The notes below the pieces were generated by a model. The model was not told where the DNA came from. It did no database searches and saw nothing but the letters and a program-made list of their open reading frames with translations. This document shows, one piece after another, positions 13,901 through 22,179 of a stretch of DNA of 22,179 nt. This DNA is from JAPUDQ01 sp964462335. GTDB lineage: Bacteria > Patescibacteriota > Saccharimonadia > Saccharimonadales > Saccharimonadaceae. Within the stretch, counting starts at the first letter, position 1. Each line of letters begins with the position of its first letter. The DNA is taken from positions 1 through 22,179 of the forward strand of contig CAYWYG010000014.1 in the NCBI GenBank assembly GCA_964462335.1. Direction: 5' to 3'. Made by a program: the position numbers and the translations under genes.

Positions 13901-14117
13901 GAATGAGACTGATGACTTTGATGAAATATTTATTGATGTTCGCGGCAATATCCACCACTCAACACCCGGTATCGATGATAGTATTGATGATCCGCAGCCC
14001 GTTCCTGTCCAGCCTCAGCAAAGTAATGCATTGCCACAGGCTCCTAGTATTCAGACAGCAGCTGCGGCTCCATCCCAAATCGTACCTCCGCCAGCGTCAG
14101 GGCCGACGGCGCACTAG
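10908..14117 (+). CDS. TraG/VirD4-like type IV secretion ATPase with N-terminal membrane segment
   Basis: This 1069-residue protein begins with a membrane segment (about 4-24, VVFGVVIATLCIGGFLTVVYL). A large N-terminal domain (about 40-390) follows, of the type found on CPR secretion ATPases. The motor domain has Walker A GQTGTGKT (421-428, K427) and Walker B LYVDEFQNF (D674, E675), with DPHGDAAEEL after strand 2, as in VirD4/TraD coupling proteins. From about residue 815 to the end it is low-complexity, rich in S, Q, P, T and A. Such ATPases deliver DNA or protein to a type IV secretion channel. GTG is used as start, one base after the upstream stop, with AGAGGAG before it. No VirB4, relaxase or pilin gene lies here, so the cargo is unknown. 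Confidence 0.85.
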   Translation: MGEVVFGVVIATLCIGGFLTVVYLQYRKIVREAKNYERGLKMVPFLIHLPPPSDDIEAGGRDERDITDEALSQAQVMYNIISSTAMKGFKTKVYGQRHIAFEIIASRGLVHYYVAVPHVLVDVVQQAVSAAYPAARLEEVEEHNLFSKVGKISGTIGGEFTLKKDYAFPIATYQESKRDAMRALLNALSAAGREDGVGIQLLLRPAPEGWEKNVIFKANKIRKDKGIKSGGGGFAGGVIAPKDLLEALWKAPETKEVKPEDKQLTTLEQSTVEAIEEKTRHPGYEVLIRVVASSNVSARAQGLMKNVVASFALFDAPGKNGFKFSTTKNVEQFVTSFIFRFFPQDIKKNVLNSVELATVFHLPDQKNIPTSQVQRQATKQVDGPHQVLEEGFLLGYNLFRGVKKEIRLGTVDRRRHTYIIGQTGTGKTNLLVNLALQDMLDGKGFAFIDPHGDAAEELMGMVPKERVEDVIYFNPSDMANPVGLNLFEYDTPDQRDFLVQEAIAMLYRLYDPGHTGIIGPRYEHWFRNAALTIMSDPNGSSFIDIPQVFNDNEFSKEKLKYVTDQTVLDFWNKEMAQTSDYHKSEVLGWFVSKFGAFLSNEMMRNIIGQTKSGFNLRDIMDKKKILLVNLSKGKTGELNSQLLGMIFVMKFQAAAMGRADMLENQREDFALYVDEFQNFATDSFESILSEARKYRLNLILANQFMTQLTDKIREAIIGNVGTIISGRIGTTDAELMVKRFAPTFDAEDLTRLPNYESITSVMINNVPSQPFSMSLLPPLGTPNLQLANALKRLSAAKFGRSRAEVEKEIFARLRAGDAARDKRRDELLSGSQSAQAGAGSSSSGTGSSFLDEWLAKRKQTTSAPTKSSPGQAGATTQSAAIQEIAQKQPLASSDDRQEVLTKVSDLKKSMPRSEEAAPPIAKAHSDPENDTRLRQLQHKGLGQGVSFGVQDRAVAEPTADDHKQLESTLKKFGTTGRTELSRNATKANDTTTLKIAKTNETDDFDEIFIDVRGNIHHSTPGIDDSIDDPQPVPVQPQQSNALPQAPSIQTAAAAPSQIVPPPASGPTAH

Positions 14118-14122
14118 TATTC

Positions 14123-14695
14123 TCAGTTCGTTTTGCCTGTTGCGAGGATGCGTACGTAGTCAATCGATAGACCGATAACCCACCCAAGAACATACGACCC
14201 GATCATCTCAAAACCCGACAAGTGGTAGCCGTATTGACGACCGACAACATACATAACTGACAGGACGATGAATGCTACGACGCTTCCTAGGAGTAGTGCA
14301 TTAGGCCTTGCGACTGTGCTACCTATAATCTCGCTAGACCGCTCTACGATAGGGGCGTGTATAACCTTACTGAAGGCGCGACGCGGGGTACTCATTTCTG
14401 ATTGTACACGAGTTAGAGTCTGCTTGTATGCGCGCTCTTTTTCCTTCTTGGTGATTTTGCGAATGACCGTAGGACTTGCAGTTGGCTCACCGCCAGAACG
14501 ATGCTCGCGACCAGCTTCTTTTGCAAATATTGCCTCAGCGCTCTTTCGTGCGGCATGTGCTTCACTGTCACGATTATGCTCGGGAGATGACTCTGCTGAG
14601 CTTTCAAGGTTACGAAGCTTCTCAGCCTGTTCAGCGGCTGCTTCAGAACCTGCAACTTTGACTTCTTGTGAGCTGATACGTTCCGTGCTATTCAT
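14123..14695 (-). CDS. Two-TM membrane protein with charged N-terminal region, unknown function
   Basis: Of 190 residues, the first 130 are hydrophilic and rich in E, A, K, R and S (a coiled-coil-prone part around EAAAEQAEKLRNLESS, then ITKKEKERAYKQTLTRVQSEM). Two membrane segments follow at about 133-151 and 162-178. The family is not recognised. It is the second gene of a minus-strand pair behind the LPXTG surface protein; its full AGAGGAGG ribosome-binding site overlaps the upstream stop, which strongly supports the start and coupling. The stop lies 5 bases from that of the convergent ATPase gene, with no terminator hairpin between them. The proximity suggests an envelope role, not proven. 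Confidence 0.75.
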   Translation of the reverse strand: MNSTERISSQEVKVAGSEAAAEQAEKLRNLESSAESSPEHNRDSEAHAARKSAEAIFAKEAGREHRSGGEPTASPTVIRKITKKEKERAYKQTLTRVQSEMSTPRRAFSKVIHAPIVERSSEIIGSTVARPNALLLGSVVAFIVLSVMYVVGRQYGYHLSGFEMIGSYVLGWVIGLSIDYVRILATGKTN

Positions 14696-14706
14696 TGCAT
14701 CCTCCT

Positions 14707-16431
14707 CTACAGTGTCCCTGCGTTAAAGTCTTTGCGGATCAAGCGGACTTCGGTTCCAAGTTGTCGTGATCGGCTATAGAAGAATACGACGACCGCCGCC
14801 ATGATACCTGAGAATACCATATTTTCGGCAGGTCCAGTGTTTGGTAATTGCTCCACGATGTGCTCAACTACTTTTGGCGTCGGGCAGTTCATGTTGATAT
14901 TGACCGTATTGCCGAATGTGTTCGTCATGATGCAATCAAATGAATCTGGATCACTGACTCCACGAGCAGTGAGGGGAATTGAATCGAGGACTTTGACGGT
15001 AAGCGTGCGGGATACTTTCTCGCCAGCTTTTAGATCTATCTTTCCCCATGTCAGGTACTTGGCACCGTTGATGTCGCTTATTGCACCGCCACCGTTGTCG
15101 TAGATGGTCGCATACTCCAATACGTCAGACACATTCTCTTTAAACTCAACGGTTGCAGGGACTTTGCCGATATTGTACATGCTGAGAACGAATTGGATAC
15201 GGTCACCTCCGTTGGCTGTTACTTTTGTAGCCAGCTGTCCGTTTTGCGTGAGGTTCGTCGCTTCTTTGCTGCTGGCGACTTTTTCAGCACAATTAGAGTC
15301 CTTGTACCATAGATCTTTGTTACCAGGGCAGGGCTGACACTCCTTATCGGTAGCGAGTAGCTCTGGGTTTACGCTACATTTTTCAGGCGGTAGGACGGTG
15401 AGGGTTTTCACGCAGTTAGCCGAGGTGATTGGATTTGCCGATGATGATGCGGTGATGGACACCTCGACATAGTACTCACCGACGTCTTTGACCTCTAATA
15501 TGACATTTTCGACGCTGGTTGCGGTACTCTGTATGATCTTCGTCAGAACGACGCTTCCATTCACATCCTTTTTCTTCACGACGAAGGTATATTTGCTGAT
15601 CGTTGCACCGTTTTGTACGGCCGCAACTGCAGATACGCTAAACGTTGTACGCTCGATCCTCTTGGGTTCGCTGAGAGATGAGCATACCACGATAGGCTCT
15701 GGTTTCGGCTGGCATATAGGACTGTTTGCAGGAAGGTCGGTTGCTAGCTTCTCGGTTTCTTTGATGGTGATAATGCCAGTCCCGGGGCGACATACGGTGA
15801 TATTGACAGGAGCGGGTGGCGGAGGGGGCGGAGGCGTACCGATCGGTGGACGGGTAGTCGCTAGATTCCCACAATCAGTCATAATAGCGAACGTACCCAT
15901 TTTAGCGGACGTCCCTCGAAATGCGGGGTATGAAGAGCCGTGGGGTATCGTCCAGCTTGTCGAGTCCCATATCCAGAGAGGTCTCGTATAATACGTTGTA
16001 CCATTTATAGTGTATGCTCGCTCGCCACGCTCATAACTCACTTTTGATATGCGATTCCAAGAAATCCATGCGCCGTCACTTGTGCCAAACTCCTTGGAGT
16101 TAATGGAGCTTAGCTTCATGGCCTTTATCTCCGCGAGAGTAATGCCATTATAGTCCATGATACGCTTAAAGTCTTTTGACGGATCATTATATACCCTTAG
16201 GATGTCATCGAGCGTTGAAACTCCGCTATATATGATATCGTTTGGGCTCGCACTATTTGCCGCTTCAACTGGAGCGAGCATCGCAAATGATTGTACGACC
16301 AGCGCCATTGCAGTGAATATGAGCCCTAGTCGACGACTTGCCTCTTCCTTCTTAAGGCGCCGTGCATAGAAACCAAGCTGACCGACAAGTGCCGGCGAAA
16401 ATGGTAGCCCCGATACAATTTTACGAAACAT
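14707..16431 (-). CDS. LPXTG-type cell-wall-anchored surface protein
   Basis: The 574-residue protein has a long basic N-terminus, a hydrophobic segment (about 36-53) and a probable signal cleavage site after PVEA (about 57). A unique domain follows (about 60-195, aromatic and rich in W and Y), then a proline run (200-206), beta-sandwich-like repeats with cysteines, and a domain around 400-500 resembling DUF11/conserved-repeat surface domains (GDRIQFVLSMYNIGKVPATV). The C-terminus carries LPNTG (529-533), a membrane segment and then arginines, the sortase sorting signal, although its cytoplasmic tail of about 20 residues is longer than usual. It is probably displayed on the cell surface and may contact the host. 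No sortase gene is in the window. No clear promoter or close ribosome-binding site was found; AAGGAG lies about 20 bases upstream. Confidence 0.82.
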   Translation of the reverse strand: MFRKIVSGLPFSPALVGQLGFYARRLKKEEASRRLGLIFTAMALVVQSFAMLAPVEAANSASPNDIIYSGVSTLDDILRVYNDPSKDFKRIMDYNGITLAEIKAMKLSSINSKEFGTSDGAWISWNRISKVSYERGERAYTINGTTYYTRPLWIWDSTSWTIPHGSSYPAFRGTSAKMGTFAIMTDCGNLATTRPPIGTPPPPPPPAPVNITVCRPGTGIITIKETEKLATDLPANSPICQPKPEPIVVCSSLSEPKRIERTTFSVSAVAAVQNGATISKYTFVVKKKDVNGSVVLTKIIQSTATSVENVILEVKDVGEYYVEVSITASSSANPITSANCVKTLTVLPPEKCSVNPELLATDKECQPCPGNKDLWYKDSNCAEKVASSKEATNLTQNGQLATKVTANGGDRIQFVLSMYNIGKVPATVEFKENVSDVLEYATIYDNGGGAISDINGAKYLTWGKIDLKAGEKVSRTLTVKVLDSIPLTARGVSDPDSFDCIMTNTFGNTVNINMNCPTPKVVEHIVEQLPNTGPAENMVFSGIMAAVVVFFYSRSRQLGTEVRLIRKDFNAGTL

Positions 16432-16519
16432 AGCTATTTATTTTTTAAGTCTCCTTACTCAATAAAATAGCATAACTATTATGTTCAGCGCAATAGGTAT
16501 TTTCTACAATTTTGACAAC

Positions 16520-16548
16520 TTGTTTGCACAGTAGCTTTTCGTTATAAT
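16520..16548 (+). promoter_or_regulatory. Promoter of gyrB-gyrA
   Basis: TTGTTT (16520-16525), 17-base spacer, TATAAT (16543-16548). The expected +1 near 16555 leaves a leader of about 60 bases before the GTG at 16614. It is divergent from the LPXTG gene. Confidence 0.65.
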
Positions 16549-16613
16549 AGAAACATTGTAAAGGCTATTCTCAGAGATCACGATGAGTGGCTATAAGTGA
16601 GGGAGTACGTATA

Positions 16614-18602
16614 GTGTCCAAACAAACACCTTCTACTAGTTATGATGCGAGTCAGATTCAAGTCCTTGAGGGGCTTGAACCTGTCCGGAAGCGTCCAGGG
16701 ATGTACATCGGAAGTACAGGCTATGACGGTGTGCACCATCTTATCAAAGAAATCGCCGACAACTGTGTTGATGAAGCGATTGCTGGCTACGCCACATTTG
16801 TCGAGATAGAGTTGTTGGCCGACGGTGGGTGTCGCGTCACCGATGATGGGCGTGGTATTCCTGTCGATATCCACCCAAAAACTGGCAAGAGCACACTTGA
16901 AACGGTACTGACAGTCCTCCACGCCGGTGGTAAATTCGGCGGTGGCGGGTACAAGGTATCATCTGGTCTTCACGGCGTTGGTTCAAGCGTCGTCAATGCA
17001 CTTTCTACCAAGATGATTGCTCAAGTAGTCAAGTCCGGCCAGTTATACCAACTAGAATTTGCCACAGGTGTTCCTCAAGGAGATCTTAAAAAATTAGGCA
17101 AGACTGATCGGCCAGATGGGACGAGTATCACGTTTTATCCTGATCCGACGATCTTTAAAGAGACGGTCGAGTTTGATTATCAGTGGGTACTGAGTTATTT
17201 GCGTCACCAAGCCTACTTGACGAAGGGCATCAAAGCCAAAATTTCTGATGAGCGGACAGGTGAACGCTATACATTTTATTTCGAGGGGGGCATCCAGAGC
17301 TACGTCAAGCACCTCAATATAGGTAAAGATGTCGTTGATGAAGATATCTTTTATGTTGAACGACAAGTTGAGGATAGTATGGTTGAGGTTGCTATCCAGT
17401 ACAATGACGGTTATACCGAAACAGTGAAAGCGTTTGCGAACAACGTCTATAACCCCGAGGGTGGTATGCACCTCGTCGGGTTCAAAGCAGCGCTAACACG
17501 GGTTATCAATGATTATTCACGCAAAAATGGACTTTTGAAGGAAAAAGAAGAAAACCTCACTGGTGACGATATTCGTGAAGGGCTCACGGCGATTATCCTT
17601 GTGAAGCTACCCGATCCACAGTTTGAAGGGCAAACCAAGAACAAGCTTGGCAACCCCGAGGTTCGGCGCTATGTCGAGCAGGTGATGAACGAGTATTTTG
17701 CCTACTATCTTGATGAGCATCCGGGGGTCGCCAAAAAGATCGTCAACAAAGCTCTCTTGGCTGCGCGGGCTCGTAAAGCTGCTCGTGCCGCACGAGATAA
17801 CGTGCTCCGCAAGGGGGCGCTTGACGGTCTCAGCCTACCAGGCAAGCTCGCAGATTGTTCGAGCAAAGACCCGAAAGAGTGCGAGCTTTACATCGTCGAG
17901 GGTGACTCGGCCGGTGGATCGGCGAAAAGCGGCCGCGACAGCAAGACGCAAGCGATCCTACCGCTTCGTGGTAAAGTACTCAACGTCGAACGTGCTCGAC
18001 TCGATAAGATGTTGCACAACAACGAAATCGTCAGCCTGATCAAAGGCATGGGCGTCGGTATCGGTGATCAGTTCGATATCAGCGGTCTGCGCTATGACCG
18101 CATCATTATAATGACTGATGCAGACGTTGATGGGAGCCATATCGCGACGCTCCTCATGACGTTTTTCTTCCGTTATATGAACGAAGTCGTTGCCGGTGGC
18201 CATGTCTATCTCGCAAAACCGCCTCTCTTTTTGATCAAACTAGGTGGTACTAAACGTGTCTATGCCTACAATGAAGAAGAACTCGACGTCAGGCTGAAAG
18301 AGATTGTCGAAGAGCGCAAGGCGCGTGGGACAAAGATTGACCCCAGTGAGTCGCTTGCTAAACAGGCTGGACTGGCCGAGGGTGCGATCCAGCGCTATAA
18401 GGGTCTGGGCGAGATGGATGCCACGCAGCTTTGGGATACCACGATGAATCCCGAGAATCGCGTGCTTGTCCAAGTGAAGATCGAAGACGCCGAACGGGCG
18501 GACGCCATCTTCACGAAATTGATGGGTGATGAGGTGTTGATGCGCAAGAACTTTATCCAGACTCGTGCCAAAGATATTAGCCTCGAAGAGCTGGATGTAT
18601 AG
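16614..18602 (+). CDS. gyrB: DNA gyrase subunit B
   Basis: GyrB is the ATPase half of gyrase, which introduces negative supercoils. The 662-residue protein shows the GHKL ATP site (EIADNCVDEAI, DDGRGIPVDIHP, GGYKVSSGLHGVGSSVVNALS), the Toprim motifs EGDSAGGSAKSGRD and DADVDGSHI, and the C-terminal QRYKGLGEMD that contacts GyrA. Its length is that of the short GyrB form without the enterobacterial insertion. GTG 16614 (MSKQTPSTSYDASQIQVLEGLEPVRKRPG without its first nine residues is the conserved part) is preferred over the GTG at 16587, because GAGGGAG lies 8 bases upstream of it. gyrA follows after 9 bases, so the two form an operon. Confidence 0.95.
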   Translation: MSKQTPSTSYDASQIQVLEGLEPVRKRPGMYIGSTGYDGVHHLIKEIADNCVDEAIAGYATFVEIELLADGGCRVTDDGRGIPVDIHPKTGKSTLETVLTVLHAGGKFGGGGYKVSSGLHGVGSSVVNALSTKMIAQVVKSGQLYQLEFATGVPQGDLKKLGKTDRPDGTSITFYPDPTIFKETVEFDYQWVLSYLRHQAYLTKGIKAKISDERTGERYTFYFEGGIQSYVKHLNIGKDVVDEDIFYVERQVEDSMVEVAIQYNDGYTETVKAFANNVYNPEGGMHLVGFKAALTRVINDYSRKNGLLKEKEENLTGDDIREGLTAIILVKLPDPQFEGQTKNKLGNPEVRRYVEQVMNEYFAYYLDEHPGVAKKIVNKALLAARARKAARAARDNVLRKGALDGLSLPGKLADCSSKDPKECELYIVEGDSAGGSAKSGRDSKTQAILPLRGKVLNVERARLDKMLHNNEIVSLIKGMGVGIGDQFDISGLRYDRIIIMTDADVDGSHIATLLMTFFFRYMNEVVAGGHVYLAKPPLFLIKLGGTKRVYAYNEEELDVRLKEIVEERKARGTKIDPSESLAKQAGLAEGAIQRYKGLGEMDATQLWDTTMNPENRVLVQVKIEDAERADAIFTKLMGDEVLMRKNFIQTRAKDISLEELDV

Positions 18603-18611
18603 GAGAAATAT

Positions 18612-21146
18612 ATGGATGAAGATGTAAAAAACATGGATATCAATAACCCACTCGAAGGTGAGATCGTCGAAGAGATGCCCGAGCAAGTCCAATCCCACTC
18701 AAAGGTACTCGAACATCGTACCGTCGAGAATGTCATGGAGGAAAACTTCCTTCGCTATTCGATGAGTGTCATTGTCGATCGCGCGCTCCCTGACGTGCGC
18801 GATGGTCTCAAGCCAGTACACCGCCGTATCCTCTACACGATGGGTGAGCAAGGCCTGCGTCCAGGTGGCAAATTTGCGAAATCGGCTCGTATTGCCGGTG
18901 AAGTCATGGGTAAATATCACCCGCACGGTGATTCGAGTATCTACGACTCGATGGTGCGCCTCGCGCAAGATTGGGTGATGCGGTATCCACTCGTGCAGGG
19001 ACAGGGTAACTTTGGTTCTATGGATGGCGATCCGGCGGCGGCAAGTCGGTATACTGAGGCGCGTCTTGGGAGAGCGGGTAATGAATTGCTGACAGATCTT
19101 GATAAAGAGACGGTTGATTTCCGCGACAACTATGACGGGAGTGAGCAAGAACCGGTTGTATTGCCAGCAAAATTGCCAAACCTTCTCCTGAACGGTCAAG
19201 TCGGTATTGCGGTGGGTATGGCGACAAGTATCCCGACACACAACCTCGGCGAGCTCGTCGACGCGACAGTCCACCTCATCGACAACCCAGAGGCATCGCT
19301 TGATGACCTGCTGCGTTACGTCAAAGGTCCCGATTTTCCAACGGGTGCGGTAGTCTACGGTGGTGCGCCGATGCGTCAAGCCTATGCAACCGGACGGGGG
19401 AGTGTGACGATTCGGGCGGTTGCTGAGATAGAAGAGACGAAAAAAGGTCGCCATCAAATCGTTATTACAGAGATGCCGTATGCTGTAAATAAAGCAACGT
19501 TAGTAGAAAAAATCGCTGAGCTTTACAAAGAGAAGAAAATTAATATCGCCGATCTTCGAGACGAGAGCGCGCGCGGTAATATCCGTATCGTGATCGAGTT
19601 ACGCAAAGATTCCTATCCGAAGAAGGTATTGAACCAGCTCTATAAATTGACGCCGCTTCAGACGAGTTTTCACTACAATATGTTGGCACTTGTCGACGGT
19701 ATCCAGCCTCGTATCCTCGGGCTTCATGAGATCTTGAGTGAGTTCATCAAGCATCGTCAGGCAGTCGTACGTCGCCGAACCGAGTACGAGTTGCGCAAAG
19801 CAAAAGAGCGAGCTCACATCTTAGAGGGCTATAAGATCGCGCTTGATCACATCGATGAAGTGATCAAAACAATCCGTGCCAGTAAGACGCAAGAGGAGGC
19901 TGAAACGGCTCTCATCGAAAAATTCAAGCTGAGTGAGATACAGGCAAAGGCTATCCTCGCGATGCAATTACGTCGTCTCACCGGTCTTGAGCGACAAGCG
20001 ATCGAAGACGAGCTCGCTGAGCTACTCAAGACGATCGCCGCACTTGAAACCATTCTTGCTAGTGAAACAGAGATCCTCAACGTCATCAAGACTGAGCTGC
20101 TGGAAATGAAAGATAAGTACGGTGACGAACGACGTAGTAAAATCATCAACGCAGAGCTCGGCAAATTTAGCGACGAAGAGTTGATTCCAGAGGAAGATAT
20201 CGTAGTGCTTCTTACAACTGAAAATTACATTAAGAGAACTTTGATGACTGATTATCGCAGGCAGCATCGGGGTGGCAAAGGTAAGAAGGGTATGACTACC
20301 AAAGAGCTGGATGTCATCGATCAATTAGTCACGACTTCCACGCATGATTGGCTCCTATTCTTTACCAACAAGGGTCGCGTGTTCCGCCTCAAGGCACATG
20401 AGGTACCGGCCGCAAGTTTACAGGCAAAAGGTGTCGCCGCGGTAAACCTCTTGCAGCTGCAGCCAGAGGAGCGGATAACTTCGCTTATACGCCTTGCAAA
20501 AGACGATGCGGGTGACGGGTATCTCTTTATGGCGACCACCGATGGTACTGTAAAAAAGACATCGCTAAAGGATTACAGTAATATTCGTACGACTGGGTTG
20601 ATCGCTATCAATCTCGATGATGGTGATGAGCTACGCTGGATACGTCAGAGCACAGGTGACGACGAAGTTGTTATTTCGACAGCAATGGGTCAAGCAATTA
20701 GATTTAAGGAGTCCGACGCACGACCGATGGGACGCTCGGCTCGTGGTGTACGAGGTATACGGCTGCGCAGTGGCGATCGTGTCGTCGGTATGGATCTGGC
20801 TGCTGGTGACCCGAATTTACTTGTCATGAGCGAAAAAGGCTACGGCAAAATTACTAAGGTGACCAATTTCCCGACGCACAAGCGTGGTGGTGTCGGCATC
20901 AAGGCGGCTGTTGTTACGGTTAAAACCGGAAATCTCACAACGGTGAAGTCACTTGCTGATGAGGATGTCGAAGTAATCATGATCTCGACAAAGGGGCAAA
21001 CTATTCGAGTGGCGCTCAAAGATATACCGACACTTGGGCGCACCACCCAAGGCGTTCGTGTCATGCGCCTCAATGATGACGATACTGTCGCGTCAACTGG
21101 GCTCATCCAAGAACAGGCGCAAGAGGAGTCTAGTGATGAAGAATGA
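18612..21146 (+). CDS. gyrA: DNA gyrase subunit A
   Basis: The 844-residue protein is the DNA-cleaving half of gyrase. The catalytic tyrosine is Y147 in SRYTEARL. The quinolone-determining region (YHPHGDSSIYDSMVRLAQ) keeps S108 and D112, equivalent to E. coli S83 and D87, so no classical resistance change is seen. The GyrA box QHRGGKGK (551-558) in the first C-terminal blade marks it as gyrase rather than topoisomerase IV, with H where most have R. The ATG follows AGGAGAAATAT, 9 bases after gyrB. The first 35 residues are acidic and poorly conserved, and the tail ends in EESSDEE. The stop overlaps the next gene by 11 bases. Confidence 0.96.
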   Translation: MDEDVKNMDINNPLEGEIVEEMPEQVQSHSKVLEHRTVENVMEENFLRYSMSVIVDRALPDVRDGLKPVHRRILYTMGEQGLRPGGKFAKSARIAGEVMGKYHPHGDSSIYDSMVRLAQDWVMRYPLVQGQGNFGSMDGDPAAASRYTEARLGRAGNELLTDLDKETVDFRDNYDGSEQEPVVLPAKLPNLLLNGQVGIAVGMATSIPTHNLGELVDATVHLIDNPEASLDDLLRYVKGPDFPTGAVVYGGAPMRQAYATGRGSVTIRAVAEIEETKKGRHQIVITEMPYAVNKATLVEKIAELYKEKKINIADLRDESARGNIRIVIELRKDSYPKKVLNQLYKLTPLQTSFHYNMLALVDGIQPRILGLHEILSEFIKHRQAVVRRRTEYELRKAKERAHILEGYKIALDHIDEVIKTIRASKTQEEAETALIEKFKLSEIQAKAILAMQLRRLTGLERQAIEDELAELLKTIAALETILASETEILNVIKTELLEMKDKYGDERRSKIINAELGKFSDEELIPEEDIVVLLTTENYIKRTLMTDYRRQHRGGKGKKGMTTKELDVIDQLVTTSTHDWLLFFTNKGRVFRLKAHEVPAASLQAKGVAAVNLLQLQPEERITSLIRLAKDDAGDGYLFMATTDGTVKKTSLKDYSNIRTTGLIAINLDDGDELRWIRQSTGDDEVVISTAMGQAIRFKESDARPMGRSARGVRGIRLRSGDRVVGMDLAAGDPNLLVMSEKGYGKITKVTNFPTHKRGGVGIKAAVVTVKTGNLTTVKSLADEDVEVIMISTKGQTIRVALKDIPTLGRTTQGVRVMRLNDDDTVASTGLIQEQAQEESSDEE

Positions 21147-21558
21147 GTATGCATATATCGTCGCACCAACGGTGTCATACATACTTGTGCAGGGCTATAA
21201 GTTTCTGACCAGTCGCGACAAATCATTGACGATGCACAATATCATGCATTCCGGTGGCATGCCTAGCGGTCACGCGACAGTCGTAACGAGTATTGCGACA
21301 GTGATTTTCCTCCGACAGGGAGTAGGTAGCATGTTTGGTCTCGCGCTGACAGTGTGGATCATCACGATCTATGATGCGATGATGGTGCGTCGTTCGGTTG
21401 GCGAACAGGGTCAAGCATTGTTGAAACTCTTGCATGAATCACGCCACGCCAAAGGTCCGCTGCCTAGAGTATCGATGGGGCACACGCCCCTAGAGGTGAC
21501 AGTAGGGATCATCTGTGGTGTGGCTATCGGAACTTTCGTTGCGTTTTTTATAACATAA
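21136..21558 (+). CDS. Divergent PAP2 family (DUF212) membrane protein
   Basis: The 140-residue protein has the DUF212 pattern: HNIMHSGGMPSGHATVVTS (a divergent form of the PAP2 phosphatase motif), YDAMMVRRSVGEQGQALLKL, and a closing GHTPLEVTVGIICGVAIG, with three to four membrane segments. PAP2 enzymes remove phosphate from lipid pyrophosphates, but DUF212 members lack part of the classical motif set and their activity is unproven. The ATG at 21136 lies inside the gyrA 3' end (11-base overlap, different frame) behind AGAGGAG, so translation is coupled to gyrA. The in-frame upstream ATG at 21034 would overlap gyrA by over 100 bases and is rejected. Confidence 0.85.
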   Translation: MKNEYAYIVAPTVSYILVQGYKFLTSRDKSLTMHNIMHSGGMPSGHATVVTSIATVIFLRQGVGSMFGLALTVWIITIYDAMMVRRSVGEQGQALLKLLHESRHAKGPLPRVSMGHTPLEVTVGIICGVAIGTFVAFFIT

Positions 21559-21585
21559 TCTGCCAAATTAATCTGGAAAAAGGTG

Positions 21586-21614
21586 TTGACACGCGCCCAT
21601 AAAGAGCGTAGAAT
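21586..21614 (+). promoter_or_regulatory. Ribosomal RNA operon promoter
   Basis: A perfect TTGACA (21586-21591), 17-base spacer and TAGAAT (21609-21614), about 28 bases after the DUF212 stop. It is the closest match to consensus in the window, as expected for rRNA. Confidence 0.8.
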
Positions 21615-21620
21615 GGGCAA

Positions 21621-21865
21621 CAGTCTACCGCATTTTTTTGAGGTGGTACGACACACTGAACGTTTACAATTTGGCAGTGCAAATCAATTTCGTCAGTTAA
21701 TCTTTATGGATATAAGTACTATCACTTTTGTGATGTGGTTATTCACCATATATTTAAGTTTTTTTCTCGAATAGAACTTCGTAAGAAGTTCCTTTAGGGG
21801 GAGAAGCCGGTCTCGAGCAGTTTATTCGCCCGTACCGCGCGCGAGGGGTGAGCCCCTCGAAAACT
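21621..21865 (+). other. 16S rRNA leader with three small hairpins
   Basis: About 245 bases of pre-rRNA leader. Three perfect stem-loops are visible: ATCAC-TTTT-GTGAT (21721-21734), GAACTTC-GTAA-GAAGTTC (21774-21791) and CGAGGGG-TGAG-CCCCTCG (21842-21859), the last 6 bases from the 16S 5' end. No convincing boxA antitermination site was identified. A frame at 21583-21774 is open by chance. Confidence 0.55.

Positions 21866-22179
<314 letters not shown>

Noticed and set aside
16587..16613. GTG at 16587 as the gyrB start
   Set aside because: It lacks a ribosome-binding site, whereas the GTG at 16614 has GAGGGAG 8 bases upstream.
21583..21774. 63-residue frame upstream of 16S
   Set aside because: It overlaps the rRNA promoter and leader and has no family features; leader sequence is the simpler explanation.

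Overview
The window (22,179 bp) reads as chromosomal sequence from a Candidatus Saccharibacteria (TM7, Patescibacteria/CPR) cell with mid-range GC. The best evidence is the partial 16S rRNA at the right edge, whose conserved stretches (GGATGAACGCTGGCGG, GTAACGCGTAGGAACG) are the Saccharibacteria form. The gene mix agrees: compact housekeeping genes, a TraG-type ATPase beside small membrane and proline-rich proteins, and an LPNTG-anchored surface protein.

Layout. 1-1929: the end of a nucleotidyltransferase-domain gene, a degenerate metallo-beta-lactamase-fold gene, rpmB, and an M50 site-2-type protease. 1957-2353: a 6S-like structured RNA, a decayed proline-tRNA relic and an intact tRNA-Pro(GGG). 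2363-3816: a SAM methyltransferase and an unusual Nudix-RNase HI fusion. 3834-4239: RNase P RNA, convergent with the minus-strand set infC-rpmI-rplT, which lies downstream of comM. 7047-7482: tmRNA and its terminator. 7615-9504: a GH5 beta-glucanase and a YdcF-like gene. 9505-10034: a long non-coding stretch with a good promoter and five successive inverted repeats. 10035-14117: a membrane protein, a proline-rich protein and the large TraG/VirD4-like ATPase. 14123-16431 (minus): a two-TM protein downstream of the LPXTG protein. 16614-21558: gyrB, gyrA and a DUF212 (divergent PAP2) membrane protein. 21586-22179: the rRNA promoter, leader and start of 16S.

How it works together. Much of the window is core RNA and translation machinery: RNase P RNA, tmRNA, 6S-like RNA, IF3, L28, L35, L20, tRNA-Pro and 16S. 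The 10.0-16.4 kb block encodes envelope or secretion functions that would fit an epibiotic lifestyle. Several promoters place the predicted +1 at or within a few bases of the start codon, so leaderless mRNAs appear common here, while genes inside operons carry clear Shine-Dalgarno sites.

Most notable: infC appears to start at AUC; the hairpin-rich region at 9649-9995 is a candidate undescribed structured RNA; the tmRNA tag is 26 residues and ends VVA; the Nudix half of the Nudix-RNase H fusion has lost its catalytic residues; and 16S helix 6 carries a large insertion. All assignments come from reading the sequence; no database search was run.
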